From assembly GCA_934465125.1 (NCBI GenBank), contig CAKSKO010000013.1:1-11814 (forward strand): 11,814 bases of DNA. The letters are read 5' to 3'. The notes beneath the pieces were generated by a model, which was not told the DNA's origin, searched no databases, and saw nothing but the letters and a program-made list of their open reading frames with translations. Positions 6,130 to 11,814 of the stretch are shown here, piece by piece. Every line of letters starts with the position of its first letter. Within the stretch, counting starts at the first letter, position 1. The DNA comes from an uncultured Eubacteriales bacterium (GTDB lineage Bacteria; Bacillota; Clostridia; Oscillospirales; Acutalibacteraceae). The position numbers and the translations under genes are program-made.

Positions 6130-7665
6130 CTATTTTCTACTCAAGCAGCTTTTAAACCAGATAACATCCTCTTTGCTGATTCCTTTTGTAAAGAACAAAA
6201 ATAGAAAATAAAATATAACCGCCGTAGTAATTCCAAAAAAAGAAGCTGCTGCAAAAGACGAAAATAGCGCGGCGGTTTTCGTTAAGATGAAATGAAACAG
6301 CAAACACGATGATACAATGGACACTACAGGCTTAATGATCCAATTTTTCACATCAAGATTCATTTTTGTTACCTTAATCAGCCTGCCCATACTCAAAGAA
6401 GAGTTAAGAATTGTGCTAACAAACATTACAATTAAAAGTCCCTCAATTCCTTTGATCGGTAGCAGAAAATAAATCAAAATTACTCTAAGTGTTGAATCAA
6501 TTATATTATACGATAAGTAATGAACTTGTTCTCCTAGCCCTTTGAGCATACCGTCAACTACACTATCAAGATACATCAAAGGAACAATTGGCGCCAATAC
6601 TTTGATATAAATGCCAGGTTCTCGGTTTCCGTAGATGATATATCCCAAATCGCCTCCAAAAAAGAAAAAGATTCCCGCAACCATGATGGAAAAAAGCCCC
6701 GCAATTTGAAAGACCCGTGTTGCTACATGATGAATATTGTTTTTGTTGCCAACGGCGTTTGCTTCCGACATTTCAGGAATTAAGAGCATCGAGAAAGAAT
6801 ATAGGAAAACAGACGGGAAGGTGATCACCGGCATTACCATTCCCATAATCATCCCATATGCTGCAAGGCTGCGCTGGCTCGACGCACCAGCTTTTTTTAG
6901 CCCTGATGGGATTAAAACATTTTCAATCATGCTAAGCCCCGATCGAAGACAATAGCTTCCTGTAATAGGAATCGCAATTGAAGCTATCTTTTTGATCATT
7001 CCACGGCTTGGCCCGTCGTCTTTTTGAGGCTGCGGAAGTCCGATGCGATACATGATAAAGGAGTATACACACGATAGCACTTCGGCCGCCGTTGTCCCCA
7101 CTACGATCGAGCAACAGGCATAGGAAAGTCCTTTCGGCGCCATAACCCCAACAACCGCAGCAAATACGATAATCTCAACAACCTGCTCTATCAACTGTTC
7201 ACTTGCAGTTTTAAAGACTTGTCTGTTTGCATAAAAATAACCGCGGTATGTAGAAGAGACCGCCATAAACGGCAGACTCGGCGCCAATACCTTGAGAGAT
7301 AAAACCGTGCGGGCATCATGAAGAAACTGTGTTCCAATCAGATCTGCATAGCAAAATAACAGCACCCCAACTGCGCAACTGATAAAAACGCTGAGCAAAA
7401 GGCAATATCTTGTATAACGCTTTGCTTTTGTAAATTTCTTGTTTGCCACCGAATCTGTTACCAACCTTGTAACGGTAATACTGATTCCTGTCGTTGCAAA
7501 ATTTGCACAAAACAAATAAACGGTCCCAATTAATTGATAAAGGCCGATTCCCTCCGCTCCTATTTTATTTGACATATAGACTCGAAACGCGATTCCCATG
7601 GCCCTTGCTAATAGCGACGTCGCTGTTAAAATCACCGCATTGAGAAGAAACGCTTTCTTTTTCAT
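6130..7665 (-). CDS. spoVB: SpoVB-like polysaccharide/lipid-linked precursor flippase (MVF/MATE-type)
   Basis: The protein has 511 residues, near the roughly 518 of Bacillus SpoVB. It is hydrophobic throughout, with about 14 predicted membrane helices. The N-terminus (LLARAMGIAFRVYMSNKIGA, residues 18-37) and the GLYQLIGTVY stretch that follows are typical of the polysaccharide-biosynthesis/MVF flippase family. SpoVB is a mother-cell protein needed for spore cortex, thought to flip lipid II across the outer forespore membrane. Assignment rests on family resemblance and sporulation context. Bacteria often have paralogues (YtgP, YkvU-like), so the exact orthologue is uncertain. The ATG at 7665 has GGTGTGA about 5 nt upstream. 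A good sigma-E-type promoter precedes it, which favours the sporulation role. The gene stands alone and converges on the spoVAF-like gene. Confidence 0.85.
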   Translation of the reverse strand: MKKKAFLLNAVILTATSLLARAMGIAFRVYMSNKIGAEGIGLYQLIGTVYLFCANFATTGISITVTRLVTDSVANKKFTKAKRYTRYCLLLSVFISCAVGVLLFCYADLIGTQFLHDARTVLSLKVLAPSLPFMAVSSTYRGYFYANRQVFKTASEQLIEQVVEIIVFAAVVGVMAPKGLSYACCSIVVGTTAAEVLSCVYSFIMYRIGLPQPQKDDGPSRGMIKKIASIAIPITGSYCLRSGLSMIENVLIPSGLKKAGASSQRSLAAYGMIMGMVMPVITFPSVFLYSFSMLLIPEMSEANAVGNKNNIHHVATRVFQIAGLFSIMVAGIFFFFGGDLGYIIYGNREPGIYIKVLAPIVPLMYLDSVVDGMLKGLGEQVHYLSYNIIDSTLRVILIYFLLPIKGIEGLLIVMFVSTILNSSLSMGRLIKVTKMNLDVKNWIIKPVVSIVSSCLLFHFILTKTAALFSSFAAASFFGITTAVIFYFLFLFFTKGISKEDVIWFKSCLSRK

Positions 7666-7697
7666 ACTTTCACACCATATCTTTTGAAGTCATCTCA

Positions 7698-7725
7698 AAT
7701 ATATGCCAAAAAGAAGTTTTATTAT
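7698..7725 (-). promoter_or_regulatory. Candidate sigma-E promoter of the spoVB-like gene
   Basis: On the minus strand, ATA (7725-7723) is followed after 17 bp by CATATATT (7705-7698). This fits the recalled mother-cell sigma-E pattern ATA, 16-18 bp, CATANANT at every fixed position. The start would lie near 7690, giving a leader of about 25 nt. An overlapping TATAAT (7726-7721) lacks a good -35 box. Confidence 0.5.
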
Positions 7726-7738
7726 ACCTTTTCAATCG

Positions 7739-7812
7739 CATCTTTTTCTGATAGACTAGGAAAAAGATGTCATAGTATTTCACTTTCTTGCATATCTTAG
7801 TTTATGATATGC
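7739..7812 (+). promoter_or_regulatory. Two hairpins in the divergent spoVB/GNAT intergenic region
   Basis: The first hairpin has perfect 10-bp arms, CATCTTTTTC (7739-7748) and GAAAAAGATG (7760-7769), with an 11-nt loop. The second has 7-bp arms, GCATATC (7790-7796) and GATATGC (7806-7812), with a 9-nt loop and a following TTTTA. The role is unknown; operator, attenuator or weak terminator are possible. No convincing sigma-A promoter for the GNAT gene was found. Confidence 0.4.
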
Positions 7813-7842
7813 TTTTATGAGCCTGAAAGGAGCAAATGAAAG

Positions 7843-8358
7843 ATGCAAACAGAATTCGACGAGATTTTCGAGATTATGGACGAATCTTTCCCCGACGAAG
7901 AGATGCGTACTTACGAAGGGCAAAAAGCTTTATTAAAAGAAAACGAATACAGGTTATTTGTCAAGCGGGACGAAAAAGGGCGTATGTTGGCGTTTATGAC
8001 GCTTTGGGAATTTGATGAATTTTCTTACGTTGAGCACTTAGCAACAACACAGCACGCACGCGGAAGAGGCATTGGTAGCGAAATTGTAAAGGAGTATATA
8101 AAATCAACAGAAAATCCAGTGATTCTTGAAGTGGAGCCGGGTGAAACCGAGCTTGCAAAACGGAGAATCGGATTTTATAAACGCTTAGGCTTCCATTTGA
8201 ACCCCTATCCCTACGAACAACCTGCACTACGAGTCGATACCCTCCCCTGCCGACTAGAAATCATGAGCTATCCACGTGCGATCACTCATCAGGAATTTTC
8301 TCATTATGTAGACGTTCTTTACCAAAGGGTCTACCGCGATCCTCACAAGGTAAAGTAG
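7843..8358 (+). CDS. GNAT-family N-acetyltransferase
   Basis: The protein has 171 residues, normal for a single-domain GNAT. The acetyl-CoA binding motif A is ARGRGIG at 72-78, within VEHLATTQHARGRGIGSEI at 63-81, so the strand-loop-helix is complete. FYKRLGF at 111-117 is the usual motif B region. Members transfer the acetyl group of acetyl-CoA to an amine, but the acceptor cannot be told. The last 40 or so residues extend past the core and are specific to this protein. AAAGGAG lies at 7826-7832, 10 nt before the ATG. The ATG at 7836 is out of frame and too close to it. The gene stands alone and is divergent from the spoVB-like gene. Confidence 0.88.
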   Translation: MQTEFDEIFEIMDESFPDEEMRTYEGQKALLKENEYRLFVKRDEKGRMLAFMTLWEFDEFSYVEHLATTQHARGRGIGSEIVKEYIKSTENPVILEVEPGETELAKRRIGFYKRLGFHLNPYPYEQPALRVDTLPCRLEIMSYPRAITHQEFSHYVDVLYQRVYRDPHKVK

Positions 8359-8425
8359 AATCTGTTTGATAAGGCAATGTATCTTAATTAACAAAAATTC
8401 AAAAAATTATAAAATAAACTTCATG

Positions 8426-8454
8426 TTGATTTTTTATAATCCAAGTGCTAAAAT
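8426..8454 (+). promoter_or_regulatory. Sigma-A-type promoter of the small exported protein gene
   Basis: TTGATT (8426-8431) and TAAAAT (8449-8454) are separated by 17 bp. The start would be near 8461, giving a leader of about 57 nt. The leader contains an imperfect A/T-rich inverted repeat (ACTATATAAT at about 8472 with ATTATAGT at about 8489). Confidence 0.55.
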
Positions 8455-8517
8455 AGAGATAGGATATTTAGACTATATAATATTAAGAAATTATAGTTAT
8501 AAAAAGGAGAATGATGT

Positions 8518-9048
8518 ATGAAAAAAGTAATTACTGCGTTGGCATTGATCACACTCTTATTGTCTGCCTGCGCGTTTTCCGCTTTTGCGGTCGATGATAC
8601 GAAAAGCTCTACTGTAAAAGCAAGTATTGACCCGTCTTATATAGCAACAGTGCCTGCTACATTGGATTTCGGTACCGGATTAAAGTCAGACGGTAAAACG
8701 ATCGAAAAAGCTTTTTCTGTTTCTGTTTCTAATTTTGTTGCATCTCAGTCTGAAAATTTGGTTGCAACTGTTTCGCCCAAACGCGCGTCTGCTTCCGGGG
8801 GATTTCCTCTCTATCTGATTAAAGATCCTGCTGCTACTGGAGACAACAAATATGACTACGATGTCTCTATTCCTTATTCGGTTTATTCAAAAACAACCGA
8901 TTTTACGCAAGTTGTTCCAGGTGGGGAATTCATGAGATTGACAGACGAAGTGGATAAGACACAAGAAGGAAAAGTTTCTTTAGCCAAGAAATTCGATATT
9001 TCCGGCGACTATGAAGGATTCCTTGTTTTTAATTTCTCAATTCAATAA
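8518..9048 (+). CDS. Small exported protein of unknown function, probably beta-rich
   Basis: The protein has 176 residues. Residues 1-24 are a clear export signal: two lysines, a hydrophobic core, then AFSAFA before VDD. Type I cleavage after A24 fits best. However, LSAC at 15-18 also fits a lipobox, so a lipoprotein anchored at C18 is possible. The mature part is rich in Ser, Thr, Val and Asp, with alternating hydrophobic residues suggesting a beta-sandwich. The phrase IDPSYIATVPATLDFGTG resembles N-terminal strands of many secreted proteins from gut Firmicutes, a resemblance recalled rather than tested. No LPXTG or membrane anchor is present. AAGGAG at 8504-8509 supports the ATG at 8518; the ATG at 8511 is out of frame. 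The gene stands alone with its own promoter and terminator. Confidence 0.85.
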   Translation: MKKVITALALITLLLSACAFSAFAVDDTKSSTVKASIDPSYIATVPATLDFGTGLKSDGKTIEKAFSVSVSNFVASQSENLVATVSPKRASASGGFPLYLIKDPAATGDNKYDYDVSIPYSVYSKTTDFTQVVPGGEFMRLTDEVDKTQEGKVSLAKKFDISGDYEGFLVFNFSIQ

Positions 9049-9061
9049 TTCGATTAGATTT

Positions 9062-9097
9062 AAAAAAAGAACTTCCTTGGATGGAAGTTCTTTTTTA
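9062..9097. terminator. Bidirectional terminator between the exported-protein gene and spmB
   Basis: The arms at about 9064-9076 and 9083-9095 (AAGAACTTCC with GGAAGTTCTT at the core) enclose a 6-nt loop. The plus strand ends in TTTTTT and the minus strand in a run of T as well. It lies between convergent genes and overlaps the stop codon of spmB. Confidence 0.9.
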
Positions 9098-9625
9098 TTG
9101 CAACAATCCAAAAAACAAATTCACAGAGAATACCGATAGAAAAAGTCCTGCCAAATCGGCAGAGAGCGCGGCGGGGATCGTATGCCTTGTATTTTTGATC
9201 CCGACTGCGCCAAAATAGACGGCAATCGCGTAAAAAGTGGTTTCCGTAGATCCCATCATGATAGACGCGACCCTACCGGGAAAACTATCCACTCCAACGG
9301 TTGAAAAAATTGTATCAAGAAATGCAATCGATCCGCTTCCAGAGATAGGTCGCAGCAGCGTTAGTGGCATTACCTCAGGTGGGATTCCTAAAAAGTGTGC
9401 GGCCGGTGCAATCGCTGCAGTAAACATATCTAAGGCTCCCGATGCTTTGAGCATGCTGACAGCTGTGATGAGACCTACCAAGGAAGGAGCAATTGAAACA
9501 GTTGATTTCATCCCTTCCTTTGCCCCCAACAAAAAGGTGTCAAACAAGGGGACCTTTTTGAAAAATCCAAATAAGATAATTAGCGCGATAATAATTGGTA
9601 CTGAAAAAGTCCCCAGTTTATCCAA
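9095..9625 (-). CDS. spmB: Spore maturation protein B
   Basis: With the TTG start at 9625 the protein has 176 residues, matching the roughly 178 of SpmB. It is hydrophobic, with a nucleoside-recognition (gate)-type domain. Landmarks are ALLRPISGSGS-like wording (LTLLRPISGSGSIAF) and GSTETTFYAIAVYFGAVGI, both close to known SpmB. SpmA and SpmB are membrane proteins needed for full dehydration of the spore core. The start at 9625 has a purine-rich GGGAG about 8 nt upstream, and the aligned N-terminus fits SpmB. It overlaps the spmA stop by 8 nt (TTGGATAA), suggesting translational coupling. A longer reading from another TTG at 9670 would add 15 polar residues and has no good ribosome binding site. 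It is the distal gene of the spmA-spmB pair. Confidence 0.9.
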   Translation of the reverse strand: MDKLGTFSVPIIIALIILFGFFKKVPLFDTFLLGAKEGMKSTVSIAPSLVGLITAVSMLKASGALDMFTAAIAPAAHFLGIPPEVMPLTLLRPISGSGSIAFLDTIFSTVGVDSFPGRVASIMMGSTETTFYAIAVYFGAVGIKNTRHTIPAALSADLAGLFLSVFSVNLFFGLLQ

Positions 9626-10202
9626 CCCTTTTTCTCCCTTTCTCCAACAGTTTCGCAGCGATAATTCCAACCAACAGCGCCCCGATTGACGTCAGCCAGA
9701 TCGCGGGTAAAATATCAAACGGAGCAGCTGCACCGTGCTTTTGTCTTAAAATTGTCATAAACGTTGGGATCAGCTGAATTGATGCTGTATTTAATACAAC
9801 AAACATCACCATACTGTTATTGGCTGTGGTGGGATCAGGATTTGATTTCTGCATCTCTTTCATCGCGGCAATTCCCATAGGCGTGGCCGCATTTCCAAGT
9901 CCTAGCAAATTGGCCGTTACATTCATGCAGATTGCGCGTGCGGCTGGGCTGTCTTCTCCATATTCAGAAAAGAGTTTTCTAAGGATCGGCGCAAATCCTT
10001 TGGCAAGAATCGCCGTTAGCCCTCCTGTATCTGCAATTTTCATCAGTCCTGTCCACAAGCACATCATTCCAAGCATAGAGATAACGAGCGTAATGGAATC
10101 AGCCGCTCCAGATAAAACCGCATCGGATAGTTCTCCCATTCTTCCTGTGACCACTGCACAGACAATACTGATTAAAATCAGCGCACCCCAAATATAATTC
10201 AT
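9618..10202 (-). CDS. spmA: Spore maturation protein A
   Basis: Starting at ATG 10202 gives 194 residues, in line with the roughly 196 of SpmA. The N-terminus MNYIWGALILIS then matches the family, whose proteins begin directly with a membrane helix. GGTGAT at 10210-10215 lies 7 nt upstream. The alternative ATG at 10226 would add 8 residues but has only AAAGAG one base away. The landmark NLLGLGNAATPMGIAAMKEM is strongly SpmA-like. Four to five membrane segments are expected. Together with SpmB it acts in spore core dehydration, by an unknown molecular mechanism. In Bacillus the pair follows dacB, but no dacB is present in this window. The region upstream has no clear sigma-E match. Confidence 0.92.
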   Translation of the reverse strand: MNYIWGALILISIVCAVVTGRMGELSDAVLSGAADSITLVISMLGMMCLWTGLMKIADTGGLTAILAKGFAPILRKLFSEYGEDSPAARAICMNVTANLLGLGNAATPMGIAAMKEMQKSNPDPTTANNSMVMFVVLNTASIQLIPTFMTILRQKHGAAAPFDILPAIWLTSIGALLVGIIAAKLLEKGRKRVG

Positions 10203-10296
10203 CAAATTTATCACCGCTTTTTTCATACTCTTTGTTTAATATATTCTTGAAGATGTACAGAATATGATATTTATTCAATATATTTACAGTCCCTTC

Positions 10297-10325
10297 TTGA
10301 CAAAATTGTAAAAAAATAGTATTAT
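10297..10325 (+). promoter_or_regulatory. Promoter of the abrB-type gene
   Basis: A perfect TTGACA (10297-10302) and TATTAT (10320-10325) are separated by 17 bp. The start would be near 10332, giving a leader of about 50 nt. A second TTGACAAAA (10337-10345) lies 40 bp downstream inside the leader. It has no suitable -10, so it may be an operator copy or chance. Confidence 0.7.
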
Positions 10326-10382
10326 TGTTTTGTAAGTTGACAAAAAATGACACTCTATATCCATGAAAAGGAGCGATGAATC

Positions 10383-10625
10383 ATGAAATCAACCGGAATT
10401 GTTCGCCGAGTAGATAACCTAGGAAGGATTGTCTTACCCATTGAATTACGAAACCTTTTGAATATTAACCCAAAAGATTCATTAGAAATTTTTATTGAAG
10501 GTTCTACTATTATGTTAAAAAAATATGAACCTCAATGTGTTTTTTGCGACAATGTCGACAACGTAACAGTATTTAAAGGACGTAACGTTTGTAAAAGCTG
10601 TATAGATGAATTAACGAAGCACTAA
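10383..10625 (+). CDS. abrB: AbrB-type transition-state regulator with C-terminal four-cysteine motif
   Basis: The protein has 80 residues. Residues 1-50 form the swapped-hairpin AbrB DNA-binding domain, with STGIVRRVDNLGRIVLPIEL at 3-22 and IMLKKYEP at 43-50. AbrB binds A/T-rich DNA as a dimer or tetramer and represses post-exponential genes, including sporulation functions. The C-terminus differs from Bacillus AbrB: CVFC at 52-55 and CKSC at 70-73 form a zinc-ribbon-like pair, as I recall for clostridial relatives. AAAAGGAG at 10366-10373 lies 9 nt before the ATG; the ATG at 10375 is out of frame. The gene is divergent from spmA, so its product could affect both promoters, which is inference. 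Confidence 0.92.
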   Translation: MKSTGIVRRVDNLGRIVLPIELRNLLNINPKDSLEIFIEGSTIMLKKYEPQCVFCDNVDNVTVFKGRNVCKSCIDELTKH

Positions 10626-10718
10626 GATCATTTTAACACAACAACTGATACAAATTGATATAGCATTTCAAAAGGCTTCCGCAAGCAAAAACAAAATCAA
10701 CTTTTTCATTTTCAATTC

Positions 10719-10760
10719 AAAAAAGGAAAGGACAGCATCTCTCTGCCCTTTCCTTTTTTA
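10719..10760. terminator. Bidirectional terminator between abrB and the DUF975 gene
   Basis: The arms at 10719-10735 and 10743-10759 form a 17-bp stem with one mismatch and a 7-nt loop. The outer part is A on the left and T on the right, with further T after a single A. It lies about 94 bp after the abrB stop and 43 bp from the convergent DUF975 stop. The rest of the abrB 3' region (10626-10718) holds only a short GCTT/AAGC hairpin near 10675-10684. Confidence 0.85.
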
Positions 10761-10802
10761 TTTTTAGAAACAATCAATTGCTTTTTCTATTGTAACCAAC
10801 CA

Positions 10803-11699
10803 CTATAAAGACGCTGCAGTATAATATTCAGCTTCCCTTTTTTGCTCTTTTTTATCTTTTTCATAAATCAGCCATTTTGCGCAATTTGCCATACTAATAT
10901 AGAAATATGGGGCAACATATAGAACAGGAATTACAAAAAAGCAAAGAAGACCCCACGGAATAAATGTGATAAGTAGCTTTAGAAGGTCTATACGTCTTCC
11001 TTCCATCGTCTGCCAAGAAAGTTTGATACACTGTACCTCGTTGCTTTTATCGTCCATTACAGCGAAATATGGCGCTAAAAAATACCGGAATGCAATCGGG
11101 ATCAAAGCAATCGCCCCGACGATCGACAAAACCATTCCAATCGGAACAAATAGTCCTACCATCGTTGGAATTCCTTTTGCCGCATACAGCAGATTTAACT
11201 GGCTAGAGATCCCCGTTAAAATCGATCCCGGCAATAAAAATAAAAGGCTCCATAAAAATATCCGGATCATATAATGGAAATAAAAACGCATTGCATGGAT
11301 AAATAGCCGTTCTGCCTTATAATAACGAAAAATTTCCCCAAACGTAACAGACTTTCCATTTGCAACTTGATAGCTCCAATAAGTAACCCCCAATTGAAGC
11401 GGCCACGATGCAACAAAAATAACTAACAACAACACTGCAAGCGCGGCGGAATAAATCCATGCGTTTGGTTCGGTAACATTTCTGACTGCCTCATCCACCA
11501 ATTTTTGGTCAAATAAATGACGGCTCAGTAATGAGAGATCAATCGCATTCAAGGAAAACAATCCTGCAAGCAAATGATTGATATAAGACAATACAACAGG
11601 TATCGAAGCCAATAAAATGGTAATCGCGATAGCTTTTCCCCAATTATTATTGGAAAGATGATTTCTTGCTTCTCTCCTGATTCTTGATTCGGCGTTCAA
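10803..11699 (-). CDS. DUF975-family integral membrane protein
   Basis: The protein has 298 residues, somewhat longer than many DUF975 members. The cytoplasmic start RIRREARNHLSNNNWGKAI at 6-24 is the typical opening of the family. Membrane segments are predicted near 22-46, 82-106, 138-160, 170-205 and 240-270. The conserved APYFAVMDDKSNEVQCIKLS and WQTMEGRR wording matches the family signature. The tail (about 276-298) is highly charged. The family's function is unknown. The start is TTG at 11699, behind a very strong AAGGAGG at 11707-11713 with a 7-nt gap; no in-frame ATG is better placed. It converges on abrB and follows a possible co-directional gene at the window edge. Confidence 0.88.
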   Translation of the reverse strand: MNAESRIRREARNHLSNNNWGKAIAITILLASIPVVLSYINHLLAGLFSLNAIDLSLLSRHLFDQKLVDEAVRNVTEPNAWIYSAALAVLLLVIFVASWPLQLGVTYWSYQVANGKSVTFGEIFRYYKAERLFIHAMRFYFHYMIRIFLWSLLFLLPGSILTGISSQLNLLYAAKGIPTMVGLFVPIGMVLSIVGAIALIPIAFRYFLAPYFAVMDDKSNEVQCIKLSWQTMEGRRIDLLKLLITFIPWGLLCFFVIPVLYVAPYFYISMANCAKWLIYEKDKKEQKREAEYYTAASL

Positions 11700-11766
11700 A
11701 AGAACTCCTCCTTACAGTAAAATAATAACTTTTTCCTATCCCTTAGCTTCTTAGAATAATGTACCT

Positions 11767-11814
11767 TTATTTTTCCGTTAACATGCGGTACATCGCTTCT
11801 AAACAAATCTGAGC
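11767..11814 (-). CDS. Possible 3' end of a gene entering from the right
   Basis: Read on the minus strand from the window edge, 15 codons (AQICLEAMYRMLTEK) end in TAA at 11769-11767. The composition looks like a normal amphipathic C-terminus, and the spacing of 67 bp to the DUF975 start is gene-like. Fifteen codons are too few to name it, and an open frame of this length is also expected by chance. The rest of 11700-11766 holds the DUF975 ribosome binding site and A/T-rich DNA, with no clear terminator. Confidence 0.3.
   Translation of the reverse strand, partial: AQICLEAMYRMLTEK

Noticed and set aside
9237..9689. Forward-strand open frame of 150 codons
   Set aside because: It is antisense to spmB, which has strong family landmarks.
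10259..10283. Sigma-E promoter upstream of spmA
   Set aside because: CATATTCT misses one fixed base, and the nearest ATA is only 14 bp away rather than 16-18, so I did not list it.
10675..10684. Short GCTT/AAGC hairpin after abrB as terminator
   Set aside because: The stem is only about 4 bp and has no T-run; the hairpin at 10719-10759 is far better.

Overview
The window looks like chromosome of a low-GC, endospore-forming Bacillota, most likely a clostridial relative. Four genes belong to families tied to sporulation or germination: a spoVAF/gerA-type gene, a spoVB-type flippase, and spmA with spmB. The abrB-type regulator has the Zn-ribbon-like tail that I associate with clostridial relatives. 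Genes are short and tightly packed, with strong AGGAGG-type ribosome binding sites, A/T-rich sigma-A-like promoters and clear intrinsic terminators between convergent genes.

Left part (1-2445, minus strand). One long open frame runs off the left edge. It encodes at least 815 residues: a polar, arginine-rich N-terminus, 22 tandem copies of a 28-residue unit, then a C-terminal region of unknown family that is cut by the window end. I do not recognise the repeat family. Seven consecutive units were recently duplicated: copies 588 bp apart are identical over 424 bp. This is the most novel content here. The forward-strand open frames across it are in-phase shadows of the repeat. The gene has its own sigma-A-like promoter and lies just downstream of an initiator tRNA-Met gene and its terminator.

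Middle part (2759-6120). An ABC exporter half-transporter is followed by a SpoVAF-like germination protein. The junction carries a candidate sigma-G promoter and a hairpin that would bury the ribosome binding site of the germination gene only in read-through mRNA. A terminator then separates this pair from the convergent spoVB-like gene, which has a good sigma-E-type promoter.

Right part (7666-11814). A GNAT acetyltransferase is divergent from spoVB. It is followed by a small exported protein, the convergent spmA-spmB pair (overlapping by 8 nt if a TTG start is used), abrB, and a DUF975 membrane protein with a TTG start behind a strong ribosome binding site. The last 48 bases may be the 3' end of another minus-strand gene.

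The sporulation genes are scattered among general genes rather than forming one operon. Apart from the repeat-protein gene, the window reads as ordinary core genome.
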